From: Variovorax sp. SG517
GTDB taxonomy: Bacteria; Pseudomonadota; Gammaproteobacteria; Burkholderiales; Burkholderiaceae_C
Direction: 5' to 3'
DNA length: 64,000 bases
Assembly: GCF_013376045.1 (NCBI RefSeq)
Contig: NZ_JABMJG010000012.1
Location: 1-64,000, forward strand
A model generated the notes under the pieces. The model had not been told where the DNA came from, searched no databases, and worked only from the letters and a program-made list of their open reading frames with translations. Below, one piece after another: positions 8,181-16,558 of this stretch. The stretch's first letter is position 1, and the number at the start of each line of letters is the position of its first letter. The position numbers and the translations under genes were made by a program.

Positions 8181-8627
8181 ATGGCCAAGCTGTATCTCGA
8201 AGACTTGAAGGTCGGCGACCGCTTCCGCAGCGGCGAGCACGCGCTGGATGTGGCGCAGATCAAGGCCTTCGCGCAGCAGTTCGATCCGCAGCCCTTCCAC
8301 ACCGACGAAGAGGCCGCGAAGAACACCTTCTTCGGCGGCCTTGCCGCGAGCGGCTGGCACACGGCCGCCCTCACGATGAAGCTGCTGGTCGAAAGCGGCA
8401 TCCCGCTGGCCGACGGCATCATCGGCTCGGGCGGCGAGCTGCAATGGCCCCGGCCGACGCGACCCGGCGACGTGCTGCATGTGGAGGGCGAGGTGACCGC
8501 GATCGCGCCTTCTCGCTCCAAGCCCGGGCGCGCGATGGTGACGATGCATTGCCAGACGCTCAACCAGCGCGGCGAGGTGCTCCAGGACTTCTCGCCGAAG
8601 CTGGTGGTGCACGCCCGCCCGGCCTGA
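8181..8627 (+). CDS. MaoC family dehydratase
   Basis: This 148-residue single hot-dog protein is an (R)-specific enoyl-CoA hydratase-like enzyme. The catalytic region F-x-x-x-FDPQPFHTDEE followed by FGGLAASGWHTAAL is intact. It starts at an ATG with AAAGGAG upstream and lies 53 bases after the thiolase, so they form a two-gene operon under the TetR operator. Hydration of an enoyl-CoA before or after the thiolase step is the obvious joint role. The actual acyl chain is unknown. Confidence 0.87.
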   Translation: MAKLYLEDLKVGDRFRSGEHALDVAQIKAFAQQFDPQPFHTDEEAAKNTFFGGLAASGWHTAALTMKLLVESGIPLADGIIGSGGELQWPRPTRPGDVLHVEGEVTAIAPSRSKPGRAMVTMHCQTLNQRGEVLQDFSPKLVVHARPA

Positions 8628-8652
8628 GCCCAGGAAAGCCCCGGGCGCGGCC

Positions 8653-9465
8653 TCAGGCCTTGTCCTGCGCTTGCGAGAGCTGGCGAAGCTCTTCGGCGCT
8701 GAAGCCGGCCCGGCCGCGTGCCTCGAGGTTGAAAGGCGGCTTGTGGCGCGGCGCGTCGTAGCGCGCGACCAGCGCCGGATAGCTGGCCTCCGGGTCGATG
8801 CCAGCGCGCTCGCACAGCCAGCGGTACCAGTGGTTGCCGATGGCCACGTGGCCCACTTCGTCGCGCAGGATGATGTCGAGGATCTCCACCGCGCGCAGCG
8901 CGTCGGGCGTGTTCACGCGCTTGAGCTTGCCCTGGATGAGCGGCGTGGCGTCGAGCCCGCGCGCTTCCAGCGTGCGCGGCACCAGCGCCATGCGGGCGAG
9001 CACGTCGTCCTTCGTCTTCTCGCACATGTTCCACAGGCCGTCGTGGCCGGGGAAGTCGCCATAGCGCCAGCCCATGTCCTGCAGATGCGCATGCAGCAGC
9101 GTGAAGTGCTGCGCCTCTTCGTGGGCCACGCGCAGCCAGTCGCGGTAGTAGGCCTCGGGCATGCCGTCGTAGCGCCAGACGGCGTCGAGCGCGAGATTGA
9201 TGGCGTTGAACTCGATGTGGCAGATCGAATGGATCAGCGCGGCGCGGCCTTCGGTGGTGAAGGGCGAGCGCTTCTGCACGGCCGTGGCGGCCACGCGCAG
9301 CGGACGTTCGGGGCGGCCCGGTACGCCCAGATCGTCGCCCGTGGTGCGGATGGCTTCGGTTGCTATGGAATCGGTAGCGCCGTCCAGAGAGATGGCACTG
9401 ATGGCACGGGTGGCGGCCACCTTTTCATCGGGATCTGTAAGGCGAAGCGCGGCCAGCGCGCTCAT
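8653..9465 (-). CDS. DUF455 family ferritin-like protein
   Basis: This encodes about 270 residues of the DUF455 family, helical ferritin-like proteins related to the MiaE tRNA hydroxylase fold. Glu/His pairs that could ligate two metal ions are visible in the segments FNAINLALD, HEEAQHF and RDEVGHVAIGNHWY. The start is uncertain. ATG at 9465 gives the usual N-terminus leading into a (L-x-L)TDPDEK segment, while ATG at 9477 adds four residues. A 17-base GCTA-N9-TAGC repeat (9362-9378) lies inside the reading frame and adds codons in a poorly conserved region. It is divergent from the carbonic anhydrase gene. The biochemical function is unproven. Confidence 0.8.
   Translation of the reverse strand: MSALAALRLTDPDEKVAATRAISAISLDGATDSIATEAIRTTGDDLGVPGRPERPLRVAATAVQKRSPFTTEGRAALIHSICHIEFNAINLALDAVWRYDGMPEAYYRDWLRVAHEEAQHFTLLHAHLQDMGWRYGDFPGHDGLWNMCEKTKDDVLARMALVPRTLEARGLDATPLIQGKLKRVNTPDALRAVEILDIILRDEVGHVAIGNHWYRWLCERAGIDPEASYPALVARYDAPRHKPPFNLEARGRAGFSAEELRQLSQAQDKA
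9362..9378. repeat. Short dispersed palindrome GCTA-N9-TAGC, copy 1
   Basis: GCTATGGAATCGGTAGC lies within the DUF455 coding region. The same 4-9-4 layout occurs at 22438-22454 and 30687-30703. Confidence 0.6.
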
Positions 9466-9518
9466 TCGGGGGTGCATCCCTACAATTCTAGGTTTTGACC
9501 TTGCAGGGACGGGAAACA

Positions 9519-10043
9519 ATGGCGCTCTACGAACTCGACGGTGTGGCACCCCAGGTGGGCGAAGGTGCATGGGTGGCCGACAGCGCGGAGGTGATGGGCA
9601 ATGTCAGGCTGGCGGACAACGCCAACGTGTGGTTCGGCGCCGTGCTGCGCGGCGACACCGAGACGCTGAGCATCGGGCGCAACAGCAACATCCAGGACCT
9701 GTCGGTGCTGCACGCAGACATCGGCTGCCCCCTGACCGTCGGCGACAACGTGACCGTCGGCCACCAGGTGATGCTGCACGGCTGCACCATCGGCGACAAC
9801 ACGCTGATCGGCATCCAGGCCGTGGTCTTGAATAACGCGAAGATCGGCCGCAATTCGATCGTTGGCGCCGGCAGCGTGGTGACCGAGGGCAAGGAGTTCC
9901 CCGACAACTCGCTCATCATGGGATCGCCCGCCAAGGTGGTGCGCACTCTCGACGACGAGGCCGCCGCCAAGCTGCGCCAGGGCGCGGAGAACTACGTATC
10001 GAATGCCCGCCGCTTTGCCAAAGGGCTGAAGAAGATAGCCTGA
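9519..10043 (+). CDS. Gamma carbonic anhydrase family protein
   Basis: This 174-residue left-handed beta-helix protein is built of hexapeptide repeats. The three metal-binding histidines expected of gamma carbonic anhydrases are present, in the order LHAD, VGHQ and LHGC. Such proteins bind zinc or iron and hydrate CO2 or belong to a related YrdA/PaaY group. The ATG at 9519 gives the standard N-terminus; an in-frame TTG 24 bases upstream is less likely. A -10-like TACAAT lies at 9481-9486. It is followed at 39 bases by hslO in the same direction. The enzymatic activity of this clade is often weak, so the call is to family. Confidence 0.87.
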   Translation: MALYELDGVAPQVGEGAWVADSAEVMGNVRLADNANVWFGAVLRGDTETLSIGRNSNIQDLSVLHADIGCPLTVGDNVTVGHQVMLHGCTIGDNTLIGIQAVVLNNAKIGRNSIVGAGSVVTEGKEFPDNSLIMGSPAKVVRTLDDEAAAKLRQGAENYVSNARRFAKGLKKIA

Positions 10044-10082
10044 CCATCCCGGTCGCAGGCACACACACAGAAAGAAGATGTT

Positions 10083-11081
10083 TTGAGCGAGCTGCACAAA
10101 TTCCTGTTCGATGGCCTGCCGGTGCGCGGCATGATCGTGCGCCTGACGGACGCGTGGCAGGAGATCCTCGCGCGGCGCGCCTCCAACACCGCCACCGGCG
10201 CCTATCCGCAGCCGGTGGTCGAACTGCTCGGCGAGATGACGGCGGCTGCCACGCTGATGCAGGCCAACATCAAGTTCAACGGCGCGCTGATCCTGCAGAT
10301 CTTCGGCGACGGGCCTGTCAAGGTGGCGGTGGCCGAATCCAAGCCCGACCTGAGCCTTCGCGCCACCGCCAAGGTGATGGGCGAACTGCCCGCCGACGCG
10401 CACCTGCCCGACATGGTCAACGTGAACAACAAGGGCCGCTGCGCCATCACGCTCGACCCCAAGGACAAGCTGCCCGGCACCACCCCCTACCAGGGCGTCG
10501 TGCCGCTCTTCGGCGACGACGGCGAGAAGCTGGGCAAGCTCAGCGACGTGCTGCAGCACTACATGCTGCAAAGCGAGCAGCTCGACACCACGCTGGTGCT
10601 GGCCGCCGACGACAAGGTGGCCGCGGGCCTGCTGATCCAGCGCCTGCCGGTCAGGGGCGAGGGCAACCTCGAAGGCACCTCCGACAAGGACCACGACCAG
10701 GCTAACGAAGACCAGATCGGCCGCAACGAGGACTACAACCGCATCTCGATCCTCGCGTCGAGCCTGACGCGCGACGAGCTGCTCACGCTCGACGTCGAGA
10801 CCATCCTGCGCCGCCTGTTCTGGGAAGAGAAGCTGCTGCGCTTCGAGCCGCAGGCCGGCATGCTCGGCCCGCGCTTCGCATGCACCTGCGGCCGCGAGCG
10901 CGTGGCGCAGATGATCCGCGGCCTCGGCGAGCAGGAAGCCGAGAGCATCCTCGCCGAGCGCGGCAACATCGAGGTGGGCTGCGACTTCTGCGGAAAGCAG
11001 TACCGCTTCGACGCGGTGGATGCGGCGCAGCTGTTCACGCCGCTGGGCGACCAGATTCCGGGCAGCCCGGTCGTGCAGTAA
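10083..11081 (+). CDS. hslO: Hsp33 redox-regulated molecular chaperone
   Basis: Hsp33 is a cytoplasmic holdase switched on by oxidation. This 332-residue protein has the conserved N-terminal domain and the C-terminal zinc site made of C-x-C (in FACTCGRE) and C-x-x-C (in CDFCGK), all four cysteines intact. The start is TTG at 10083, preceded by a purine-rich site; an ATG three bases upstream is followed at once by an out-of-place TGA and cannot be used. An insert of about 20 charged residues near position 200 (rich in Asp/Asn, DKDHDQANEDQ) looks longer than in the E. coli protein. It is probably cotranscribed with the carbonic anhydrase. Confidence 0.92.
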   Translation: MSELHKFLFDGLPVRGMIVRLTDAWQEILARRASNTATGAYPQPVVELLGEMTAAATLMQANIKFNGALILQIFGDGPVKVAVAESKPDLSLRATAKVMGELPADAHLPDMVNVNNKGRCAITLDPKDKLPGTTPYQGVVPLFGDDGEKLGKLSDVLQHYMLQSEQLDTTLVLAADDKVAAGLLIQRLPVRGEGNLEGTSDKDHDQANEDQIGRNEDYNRISILASSLTRDELLTLDVETILRRLFWEEKLLRFEPQAGMLGPRFACTCGRERVAQMIRGLGEQEAESILAERGNIEVGCDFCGKQYRFDAVDAAQLFTPLGDQIPGSPVVQ

Positions 11082-11280
11082 TCAGACGACAGATGCAGGC
11101 AGGCGCAACGCCTGCCTGATGCGGCCGAGCCGCCTGCCCCCCGCCGCGGGGGCCTTTCGAGTTCCAGCTTCCCGTTTCCAGGACATCCGCATCGCCCCTG
11201 CCTCAGGCATCGGGGCGAGCCGCTGCCGTGGCGCTCAGGGCAAACCCGAGCTTGCCGCGCGCTGCCGCTTGGCACACATT

Positions 11281-11326
11281 ATGCAAATGGATTTGCGAAT
11301 TTGATTTTCATGCAAATTCAATTGCA
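11281..11326. promoter_or_regulatory. Operator cluster upstream of the glnHPQ-type operon (two ATGCAAAT sites)
   Basis: ATGCAAAT occurs at 11281-11288 and again at 11310-11317, in the same direction 29 bases apart. Each is the left half of an inverted repeat: GCAAAT-GG-ATTTGC (11283-11296) and TGCAA-N6-TTGCA (11311-11326). The region is AT-rich in a GC-rich setting, as expected for a promoter. The last gene of the operon encodes an RpiR regulator, the likely binder, but this is inference. The rest of 11082-11361 holds a hairpin at 11096-11118 and one at 11136-11153 and no gene. Confidence 0.55.
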
Positions 11327-11361
11327 CCAATTCGGTGAGCTCTTACTCCGGAAGGATTGTC

Positions 11362-12114
11362 ATGAAGAAACTCGTACTCCGACTGCTCGCGGCCGCGGCC
11401 GTCGCCACGTCGTTCATCGCCGCTCCCGCCACGGCGGCCGGCCCGCTGCTGGTGGCGGTCGATACCGCATTCGTCCCCTTCGAATTCAAGGAGGGCGACA
11501 AGTACGTGGGCTTCGACATCGACCTGTGGGAGGCCGTCGCCAAGGAACTGAAGCTCGAATACAAGCTGCAGCCGATGGACTTCGCGGGCATCCTGCCCGC
11601 GCTGCAGACCAAGAACGTCGACGTGGCGCTGGCCGGCATCACCATCAAGGACGAGCGCAAGAAGGTCATCGACTTCTCCGACGGCTACTACGACAGCGGC
11701 TTCATCCTCATGGTGCCCACCGCCAGCAAGATCGCCGGCGTGGCCGACCTGAAGGGCAAGACGCTGGCCATCAAGACCGGCACCTCCGCCGCCGACTACG
11801 CCAAGGCCAACTTCGCCGGCACCGAGCTGCGCCAGTTCCCGAACATCGACAACGCCTACCTGGAGCTGATGACCGGCCGCGTCGATGCCGCCATGCACGA
11901 CACGCCCAACGTCCTGTACTACATCGCCACCGCAGGTGCGGGCAAGGCCAAGGCGGTGGGTCCGCAGATGATGGCGCAGCAGTACGGCATCGGCTTTCCC
12001 AAGGGCAGCCCGCTGGTGCCGCAGGTGAACGCGGCGCTCGCGAAGATCAAGGCCGACGGCCGCTACGCCACCATCTACCGCAAGTGGTTCAAGGCCGAAC
12101 CGCCGAAGTCCTGA
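11362..12114 (+). CDS. Amino-acid ABC transporter substrate-binding protein (GlnH-like)
   Basis: This 250-residue periplasmic binding protein of the polar-amino-acid family has a Sec signal peptide ending near ATAAG. It resembles GlnH. The residues that hold the alpha-carboxylate (Arg99 in DERK) and the alpha-amino group (Asp180 in MHDTPN) are both present, so an amino acid or amino-acid-like ligand is expected. ATG 11362 follows a strong site (GGAAGGA). It heads a five-gene operon with permease, ATPase, a C45 hydrolase and an RpiR regulator. The partner genes suggest uptake of an N-acylated or otherwise modified amino acid rather than plain glutamine. Confidence 0.87.
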   Translation: MKKLVLRLLAAAAVATSFIAAPATAAGPLLVAVDTAFVPFEFKEGDKYVGFDIDLWEAVAKELKLEYKLQPMDFAGILPALQTKNVDVALAGITIKDERKKVIDFSDGYYDSGFILMVPTASKIAGVADLKGKTLAIKTGTSAADYAKANFAGTELRQFPNIDNAYLELMTGRVDAAMHDTPNVLYYIATAGAGKAKAVGPQMMAQQYGIGFPKGSPLVPQVNAALAKIKADGRYATIYRKWFKAEPPKS

Positions 12115-12135
12115 GCGGCAGCCACGGAGCCATTC

Positions 12136-12792
12136 ATGGATTTCGATTGGTCAGTGATCGCCGGCGCGCTGCCGGCGCTCTTGAAGGGCGCGCAACTGAC
12201 GGTGCTCATCACCGTGGCGGGTCTTGCCGGAGGCACTCTTCTGGGCGTGCTGTTCGGCCTGATGCGCGCCTACGGGAACAACCTCGTCACGAGCATCGGC
12301 TTCGCCTACGTGGGGCTGGTGCGCGGCACGCCCATCGTGGTGCAGGTCATGTTCATCTACTTCGCCTTGCCCGGCCTGCTGGGCGTGCGCGTGGACCCGA
12401 TGACGGCGGCCATCGCCTCCATCGTCATCAACTCGGGCGCCTACATCGCGGAAATCGTGCGCGGCGCTTTTCTCTCCGTGCCCCGCGGCCTGAGCGAGGC
12501 GGGGCTGGCCATGGGCCTGCCGCGCTGGCGGGTGCTGGCGTTCGTCGTCGGCCCGGTCGCGTTCCGGCGCATGACGCCGGCGCTGGGCAACCAGTTCATC
12601 GTGAGCCTGAAGGACACCTCGCTCTTCATCGTCATCGGCGTGGGCGAGCTGACGCGCCAGGGGCAGGAAATCATGGCCGCCAACTTCCGCGCCATCGAGA
12701 TCTGGAGCGCGGTCGCTGCCATCTACCTGCTGCTGATCGGGCTTCTCACGCTCGGCCTGCGGACCGTCGAAAGAAGGATGCGCATCCTGTGA
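12136..12792 (+). CDS. Amino-acid ABC transporter permease (GlnP-like)
   Basis: This is a 218-residue inner-membrane permease of the His/Glu/Gln/Arg/opine family, of normal length. It has about five membrane spans and the ATPase-contacting EAA loop near residues 118-135 (LSEAGLAMGLPRW). An RGTPIVVQ segment is typical for the family. It follows the binding protein at 21 bases, and its TGA overlaps the GTG of the ATPase by four bases (GTGA), indicating coupled translation. A single permease gene implies a homodimeric channel. Confidence 0.9.
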   Translation: MDFDWSVIAGALPALLKGAQLTVLITVAGLAGGTLLGVLFGLMRAYGNNLVTSIGFAYVGLVRGTPIVVQVMFIYFALPGLLGVRVDPMTAAIASIVINSGAYIAEIVRGAFLSVPRGLSEAGLAMGLPRWRVLAFVVGPVAFRRMTPALGNQFIVSLKDTSLFIVIGVGELTRQGQEIMAANFRAIEIWSAVAAIYLLLIGLLTLGLRTVERRMRIL

Positions 12793-13517
12793 ACATCGTC
12801 GAATTCAAGAATGTCGAGAAGCGCTTCGGCGCCAACAAGGTTCTCGACCGCGTGAGCCTGCAGATCCGCAAGGGCGAGGTCGTGGTGCTGATCGGCCCCT
12901 CGGGCTCGGGCAAGTCGACGCTTTTGCGCTGCATCAACGCGCTGGAGCAGATCGACGGCGGCGACCTGCTGGTGGACGGTCTCAGCGTGCGCGGCGGCAA
13001 TGCCGTGGCGCGCGAGATCCGCCAGGAGGCCGGCATGGTGTTCCAGCAGTTCAATCTGTTCCCGCAGATGACCGCGCTGGAGAACGTCGCCTTCGGCCCG
13101 CGCCAGGTGCGCGGCGCCTCCAAGTCGCAGGCGCAGGCCCAGGCGGCCGAACTGCTTGCCAAGGTGGGGCTCGCCGAGCGCATGAACCACTACCCGAGCG
13201 AGCTCTCCGGCGGACAGCAGCAGCGCGTGGCCATCGCGCGTGCGCTGGCCGTGAGGCCCAAGCTGATGCTGTTCGACGAGCCCACTTCCGCACTCGACCC
13301 CGAGCTGCGCCAGGAGGTCCTGCGCGTGATGCAGTCGCTCGCGGAGGAGGGCATGACGATGGTGGTCGTGACCCACGAGATGCAGTTCGCCCGCAAGGTC
13401 GGGACGCGGCTGATCTTCATGGAGCACGGCCACATCACGGTCGACGGACCGCCGGCGCAGCTGCTGGACAACCCGCCCAACCAGCGCCTGCGCGACTTTC
13501 TTCAGCACGTGGAGTGA
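12789..13517 (+). CDS. Amino-acid ABC transporter ATP-binding protein (GlnQ-like)
   Basis: This is a 242-residue ABC ATPase that energises the 11362/12136 importer from the cytoplasmic side. It has Walker A (GPSGSGKST, about 35-43), the Q-loop QQFNLFP, the ABC signature LSGGQQQR, Walker B LMLFDEP, and the H-loop histidine in VTHE. The start is the GTG at 12789 overlapping the permease stop. The C45 gene begins two bases after its stop, so the operon is tightly packed. Confidence 0.92.
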   Translation: MNIVEFKNVEKRFGANKVLDRVSLQIRKGEVVVLIGPSGSGKSTLLRCINALEQIDGGDLLVDGLSVRGGNAVAREIRQEAGMVFQQFNLFPQMTALENVAFGPRQVRGASKSQAQAQAAELLAKVGLAERMNHYPSELSGGQQQRVAIARALAVRPKLMLFDEPTSALDPELRQEVLRVMQSLAEEGMTMVVVTHEMQFARKVGTRLIFMEHGHITVDGPPAQLLDNPPNQRLRDFLQHVE

Positions 13518-13518
13518 C

Positions 13519-14583
13519 ATGCCGACATTGAATTACCTCGAGGCCGCAGGCTCGCCCTTCGAGACCGGACGAACGCTGGGCCGCTTCGGCGCCGCGGCGA
13601 TGCAGGACTACGCGCGGCATTCGCCTGCATGGGCATCGGTGATGCACCATCGTGGCACACCCGCCGCGGTGGCGATGTCCGCCTTGGTGCGTTCGCGCTT
13701 CCCGCGCATCTGGGACGAACTCCAGGGCCTGGCCGCAGGGCTGGAGCTGCCCTTCGAAGACGTGTTCCTGTGGAACTGCCGCGGCGACTTGTGGGCCATG
13801 GCGCCCGACGGCTGCACCACGGTGCAGGAATCGGCCGGCGCGCTGCGCCGCATCACGCACAACGAAGACGGCGACCCGGCCTTCGCCGGCCATTGCGCGA
13901 TCGCCGGGTGCGTGGTGGAGGGCGGGGCCTCGTTCGCGTCCTTCGTCTATCCGGGATCGCTGCCGGGCCACACCTTCGCGGTGACCGACGGCGGGCTCGC
14001 GATGACGGTGAACAACCTTCGATGCCTGAACGTGCGGCCGGGCGTTCCGCGCATGGTGCTCGCGCGGGCGCTGCTCGAAGCCGCCAGCGTGCAGGATGTG
14101 CGCACGCTGCTCGAGTCGAACGAGCGCGCGGGCGGCTTTCACCTCACGGTGGCGCACCGAGCGTCGCCGGGGCTCTTCAGCGTGGAGTTCAGCTCCGAAG
14201 CATGCTCCATCGTGGAGATCGACGGGCGGCTGCTGCATGCCAACCATGCGCTGCACGCGTCGTTGCGCGACCTGCCGCAGATCGTCACGGGCTCTTCGCG
14301 GCATCGGCAGGAGCGCGGCGATGCACTGCTGGCCGGTGAGGGCGTGGCGGTCGATCCGCTGCACCTGCTGGCCGACGGAAGCAACGCGGAGTTCCCGATC
14401 CTGCGTGCCAGTCCGGACGACAGCGACGCGGAGAACACGATGGCGACTGCGGACATCCGCTTCGTCGCCGGTGCTTCGCACATCGAGTGGGCGGTGTATG
14501 AGCACCCGGCCCGGCCGCCGCGATTCCATATGATCGACGGCCATGCAAGCACCGAAAAAAGCCAGCGTGCCCGCCCAGCCTGA
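13519..14583 (+). CDS. C45 family autoproteolytic acyltransferase/hydrolase
   Basis: This 354-residue protein resembles Penicillium acyl-CoA:6-aminopenicillanic acid acyltransferase (peptidase family C45, Ntn-hydrolase fold). The expected self-cleavage site is Gly98-Cys99 within DGCTT, so Cys99 would become the N-terminal nucleophile after processing. There is no signal peptide, so it should act in the cytoplasm on imported material. Its position inside a GlnHPQ importer operon suggests it removes an acyl group from, or transfers one to, an imported amino-acid derivative. The substrate is unknown. The C-terminus overlaps the RpiR gene by 41 bases in another frame. Confidence 0.82.
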   Translation: MPTLNYLEAAGSPFETGRTLGRFGAAAMQDYARHSPAWASVMHHRGTPAAVAMSALVRSRFPRIWDELQGLAAGLELPFEDVFLWNCRGDLWAMAPDGCTTVQESAGALRRITHNEDGDPAFAGHCAIAGCVVEGGASFASFVYPGSLPGHTFAVTDGGLAMTVNNLRCLNVRPGVPRMVLARALLEAASVQDVRTLLESNERAGGFHLTVAHRASPGLFSVEFSSEACSIVEIDGRLLHANHALHASLRDLPQIVTGSSRHRQERGDALLAGEGVAVDPLHLLADGSNAEFPILRASPDDSDAENTMATADIRFVAGASHIEWAVYEHPARPPRFHMIDGHASTEKSQRARPA

Positions 14584-15535
14584 TGCCGATGAACCCGCTG
14601 ACGCCGGCGCGACCGGCGCCTCACCGCCGCGAACCGTAGAGGAGCTGCGCGCGCTGACGGTGAGCCTCGGGCGCGGCGACGCGCTGATCTCGATGGGCGG
14701 CAAGGCGCACAGCGTGCTGGCGCGTCTGGTCGAGCGCCCGGAAGAGGTTGCGGTGCGCACCATCACCGAACTGGCCGATTCGCTGGGCGTGAACGCATCG
14801 ACGCTCACGCGTCTTGCCACTCGGCTGGGCTATGCCGGCTTCGTCGAGTTCCAGACCGTGTTCCGCGACGGGCTGGCGTCCAGGCATCGCCACTTCTACA
14901 GCGAGCAGGCCGGCCGGCTGGTGGCGCATGCATCGGAGCGTTCGCAGTCCGAAGGGCCCGGGCAGCGTCCGGAGATCGACACCATGGTGCAGATCGCCCG
15001 CGATTCGATTGCCAACACCGAAGGCTTTCTCGCGCAACTGTCGGCCGACGAATTGCAGCAGGCGGCCCGGCTGCTCGCTAACGCGCCACGGGTGCGCGTG
15101 CACGGCCTGCGGCAGTTCAGCGCGCTCGCGAGCTTCCTGGCCTACGGGCTGGCGATGGTGCGCGGCGACGTGGCGCTGCTCGATCCGCACGGGCTCGGCG
15201 CGGCCGAAGGACTGGCCCAACTGCAGCCCGGCGACCTGGTGGTGGTGACCAGCGTGGAGCCCTACACACGCAGCATCGCGGAGACGGCCGAGGCAGCGGC
15301 CAAGGCCGGCATGGTCGTGATCGCCATCACCGACCATCGCGCCTCGCCGCTCGCGGCCTTCGCGAAGCATTCCTTCTTCGTGCCGCATGGCAGCACCTTC
15401 TTCAGCAATTCGATGGGCGCCTACGTGATCTTCTGCGAGGGCCTGCTGAACCTGGTCGCGACCGGCCTGGGCAAGAAGGCGCTGGAAGCGCTCGAGCGGC
15501 GCGAGCGCTTCATTGCCGACCTGGGCATCGAGTAG
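14543..15535 (+). CDS. MurR/RpiR family transcriptional regulator
   Basis: This 330-residue regulator has an N-terminal HTH_6 DNA-binding domain (about 55-125, with SLGVNASTLTRLATRLGYAG) and a C-terminal SIS domain (about 150-290) that normally binds a phosphosugar. Here the operon is an amino-acid-type importer, so the effector may differ. The first 35 residues are a Pro/Ala-rich extension of low complexity. The start at 14543 overlaps the C45 gene by 41 bases, so it is the last gene of the operon. It likely binds the ATGCAAAT inverted repeats at 11281-11326 (inference). Confidence 0.85.
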   Translation: MQAPKKASVPAQPDADEPADAGATGASPPRTVEELRALTVSLGRGDALISMGGKAHSVLARLVERPEEVAVRTITELADSLGVNASTLTRLATRLGYAGFVEFQTVFRDGLASRHRHFYSEQAGRLVAHASERSQSEGPGQRPEIDTMVQIARDSIANTEGFLAQLSADELQQAARLLANAPRVRVHGLRQFSALASFLAYGLAMVRGDVALLDPHGLGAAEGLAQLQPGDLVVVTSVEPYTRSIAETAEAAAKAGMVVIAITDHRASPLAAFAKHSFFVPHGSTFFSNSMGAYVIFCEGLLNLVATGLGKKALEALERRERFIADLGIE

Positions 15536-15553
15536 GTCCGGCCGCGCGCGGCC

Positions 15554-16522
15554 TCATTCGCGGTCGTCGAAGCCGCCGAACGCGATGTCCGGCGCGCTCG
15601 TGTTGTGCTTCGACGGCAGGCTGCGCCCGAAGCGCAGTTGCGTGCCCTGCAGGCTCTTCACCTCCGGCAGCGGCAGCACCTGCTGCGCCGCCTGGGGCGA
15701 TGCCTGCCAGCGCACCTCGCTCACGTCAGCGTTGTCGGGCGTGACGTACATCGAGCGCAGCACCGCGAAGGGCTGGGCGCTCGCGGTGGGCTTCGACAGC
15801 GTGACGTCGAGTGCGGTGCGCACGCGGCTGATCTCGTCGACCTTCACCGCGGCGCTGCCGCCATCGGTGAAGCGCACATGGATGGCCAGCGGCCGGGGCA
15901 CGATGCGGATCGACGCGATGTTCACCACCGGCCGCGCGGCGGCCTCGACCGGGCCGAGCAGGAAGGACGAGCCGTACACCCCGTCGCCGAAGCGCGCCTC
16001 GGGCAGCGGCTTGATGCGCCAGTAGCCGTCCGACGGATAGAGCACGATGGCTTCGAGCGGCTTGCCGTTCTCCTTCTTGAACACCTGCAGCAGGTGGAAG
16101 CCGCGGTCCTTGCGCTTGCCCACCTGCACGGGCACGCGCTGCGGGCGCCAGAAGCTCGGCAGCGTCATGCCGACGACGCGCCACTGGGCGTTGTCCATCA
16201 GCACCACGGTGCGCTTGCGGAAGCGGTAGGCCGGGTCGGTGGGGTGCTCGCCGCCGTCGAAGTTGCAGCCGGAGAAGTCGGGCGCGGTGACGTCGTTGCC
16301 GATCTTGTCGAGGTAGTCGGGCTGCAGCGCCTCGATGCGCATGCGGCGGATGCCTTCGCCGCGCAGGGTCAGCGAGACGTTGTCCTCCTCGGCGCAGGCG
16401 GTGGTGGTGGTGCCGTTCTCGACGGTGGCTGCGACGGGGGCTGCGTGGGCCGGGCCGGTGGCCGGCAGAAGCAGTGCGGCGGCAGGAAGAAGCGCGATGC
16501 GCGCGAGGGTCGAAAGGGGCAT
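15554..16522 (-). CDS. Exported protein of unknown function
   Basis: I do not recognise a named domain. The 322-residue product begins with a Sec signal peptide (cleavage near AHA-A at about residue 28), so it is periplasmic or secreted. Two cysteines (in TTACAEEDN and FSGCNFDGG) could form a disulphide. The rest is a beta-rich globular sequence with several aromatic strands (YRFRKRTVVLMDNAQW, YPSDGYWRIKPLPE) and no repeats. It is the last gene of the minus-strand run pyrG to nadR-like and starts 36 bases after the nadR-like stop. A GGCCGCGCGCGGCC palindrome separates it from the convergent RpiR gene. Confidence 0.7.
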   Translation of the reverse strand: MPLSTLARIALLPAAALLLPATGPAHAAPVAATVENGTTTTACAEEDNVSLTLRGEGIRRMRIEALQPDYLDKIGNDVTAPDFSGCNFDGGEHPTDPAYRFRKRTVVLMDNAQWRVVGMTLPSFWRPQRVPVQVGKRKDRGFHLLQVFKKENGKPLEAIVLYPSDGYWRIKPLPEARFGDGVYGSSFLLGPVEAAARPVVNIASIRIVPRPLAIHVRFTDGGSAAVKVDEISRVRTALDVTLSKPTASAQPFAVLRSMYVTPDNADVSEVRWQASPQAAQQVLPLPEVKSLQGTQLRFGRSLPSKHNTSAPDIAFGGFDDRE

Positions 16523-16558
16523 CGGGTCTCCGGGTAAGGGGAGGGAAGGCGAGGCGCG

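Noticed and set aside
11096..11118. Strong hairpin after hslO (CAGGCAGGCG-CAA-CGCCTGCCTG)
   Set aside because: There is no T-run after it, so I do not call it a terminator. It may still be a transcript-end hairpin.
15540..15553. GGCCGCGCGCGGCC palindrome between the RpiR and exported-protein genes
   Set aside because: It is symmetrical but short and in a GC-rich setting, with no T-run. It lies in an 18-base gap between convergent stops and chance is a sufficient explanation.
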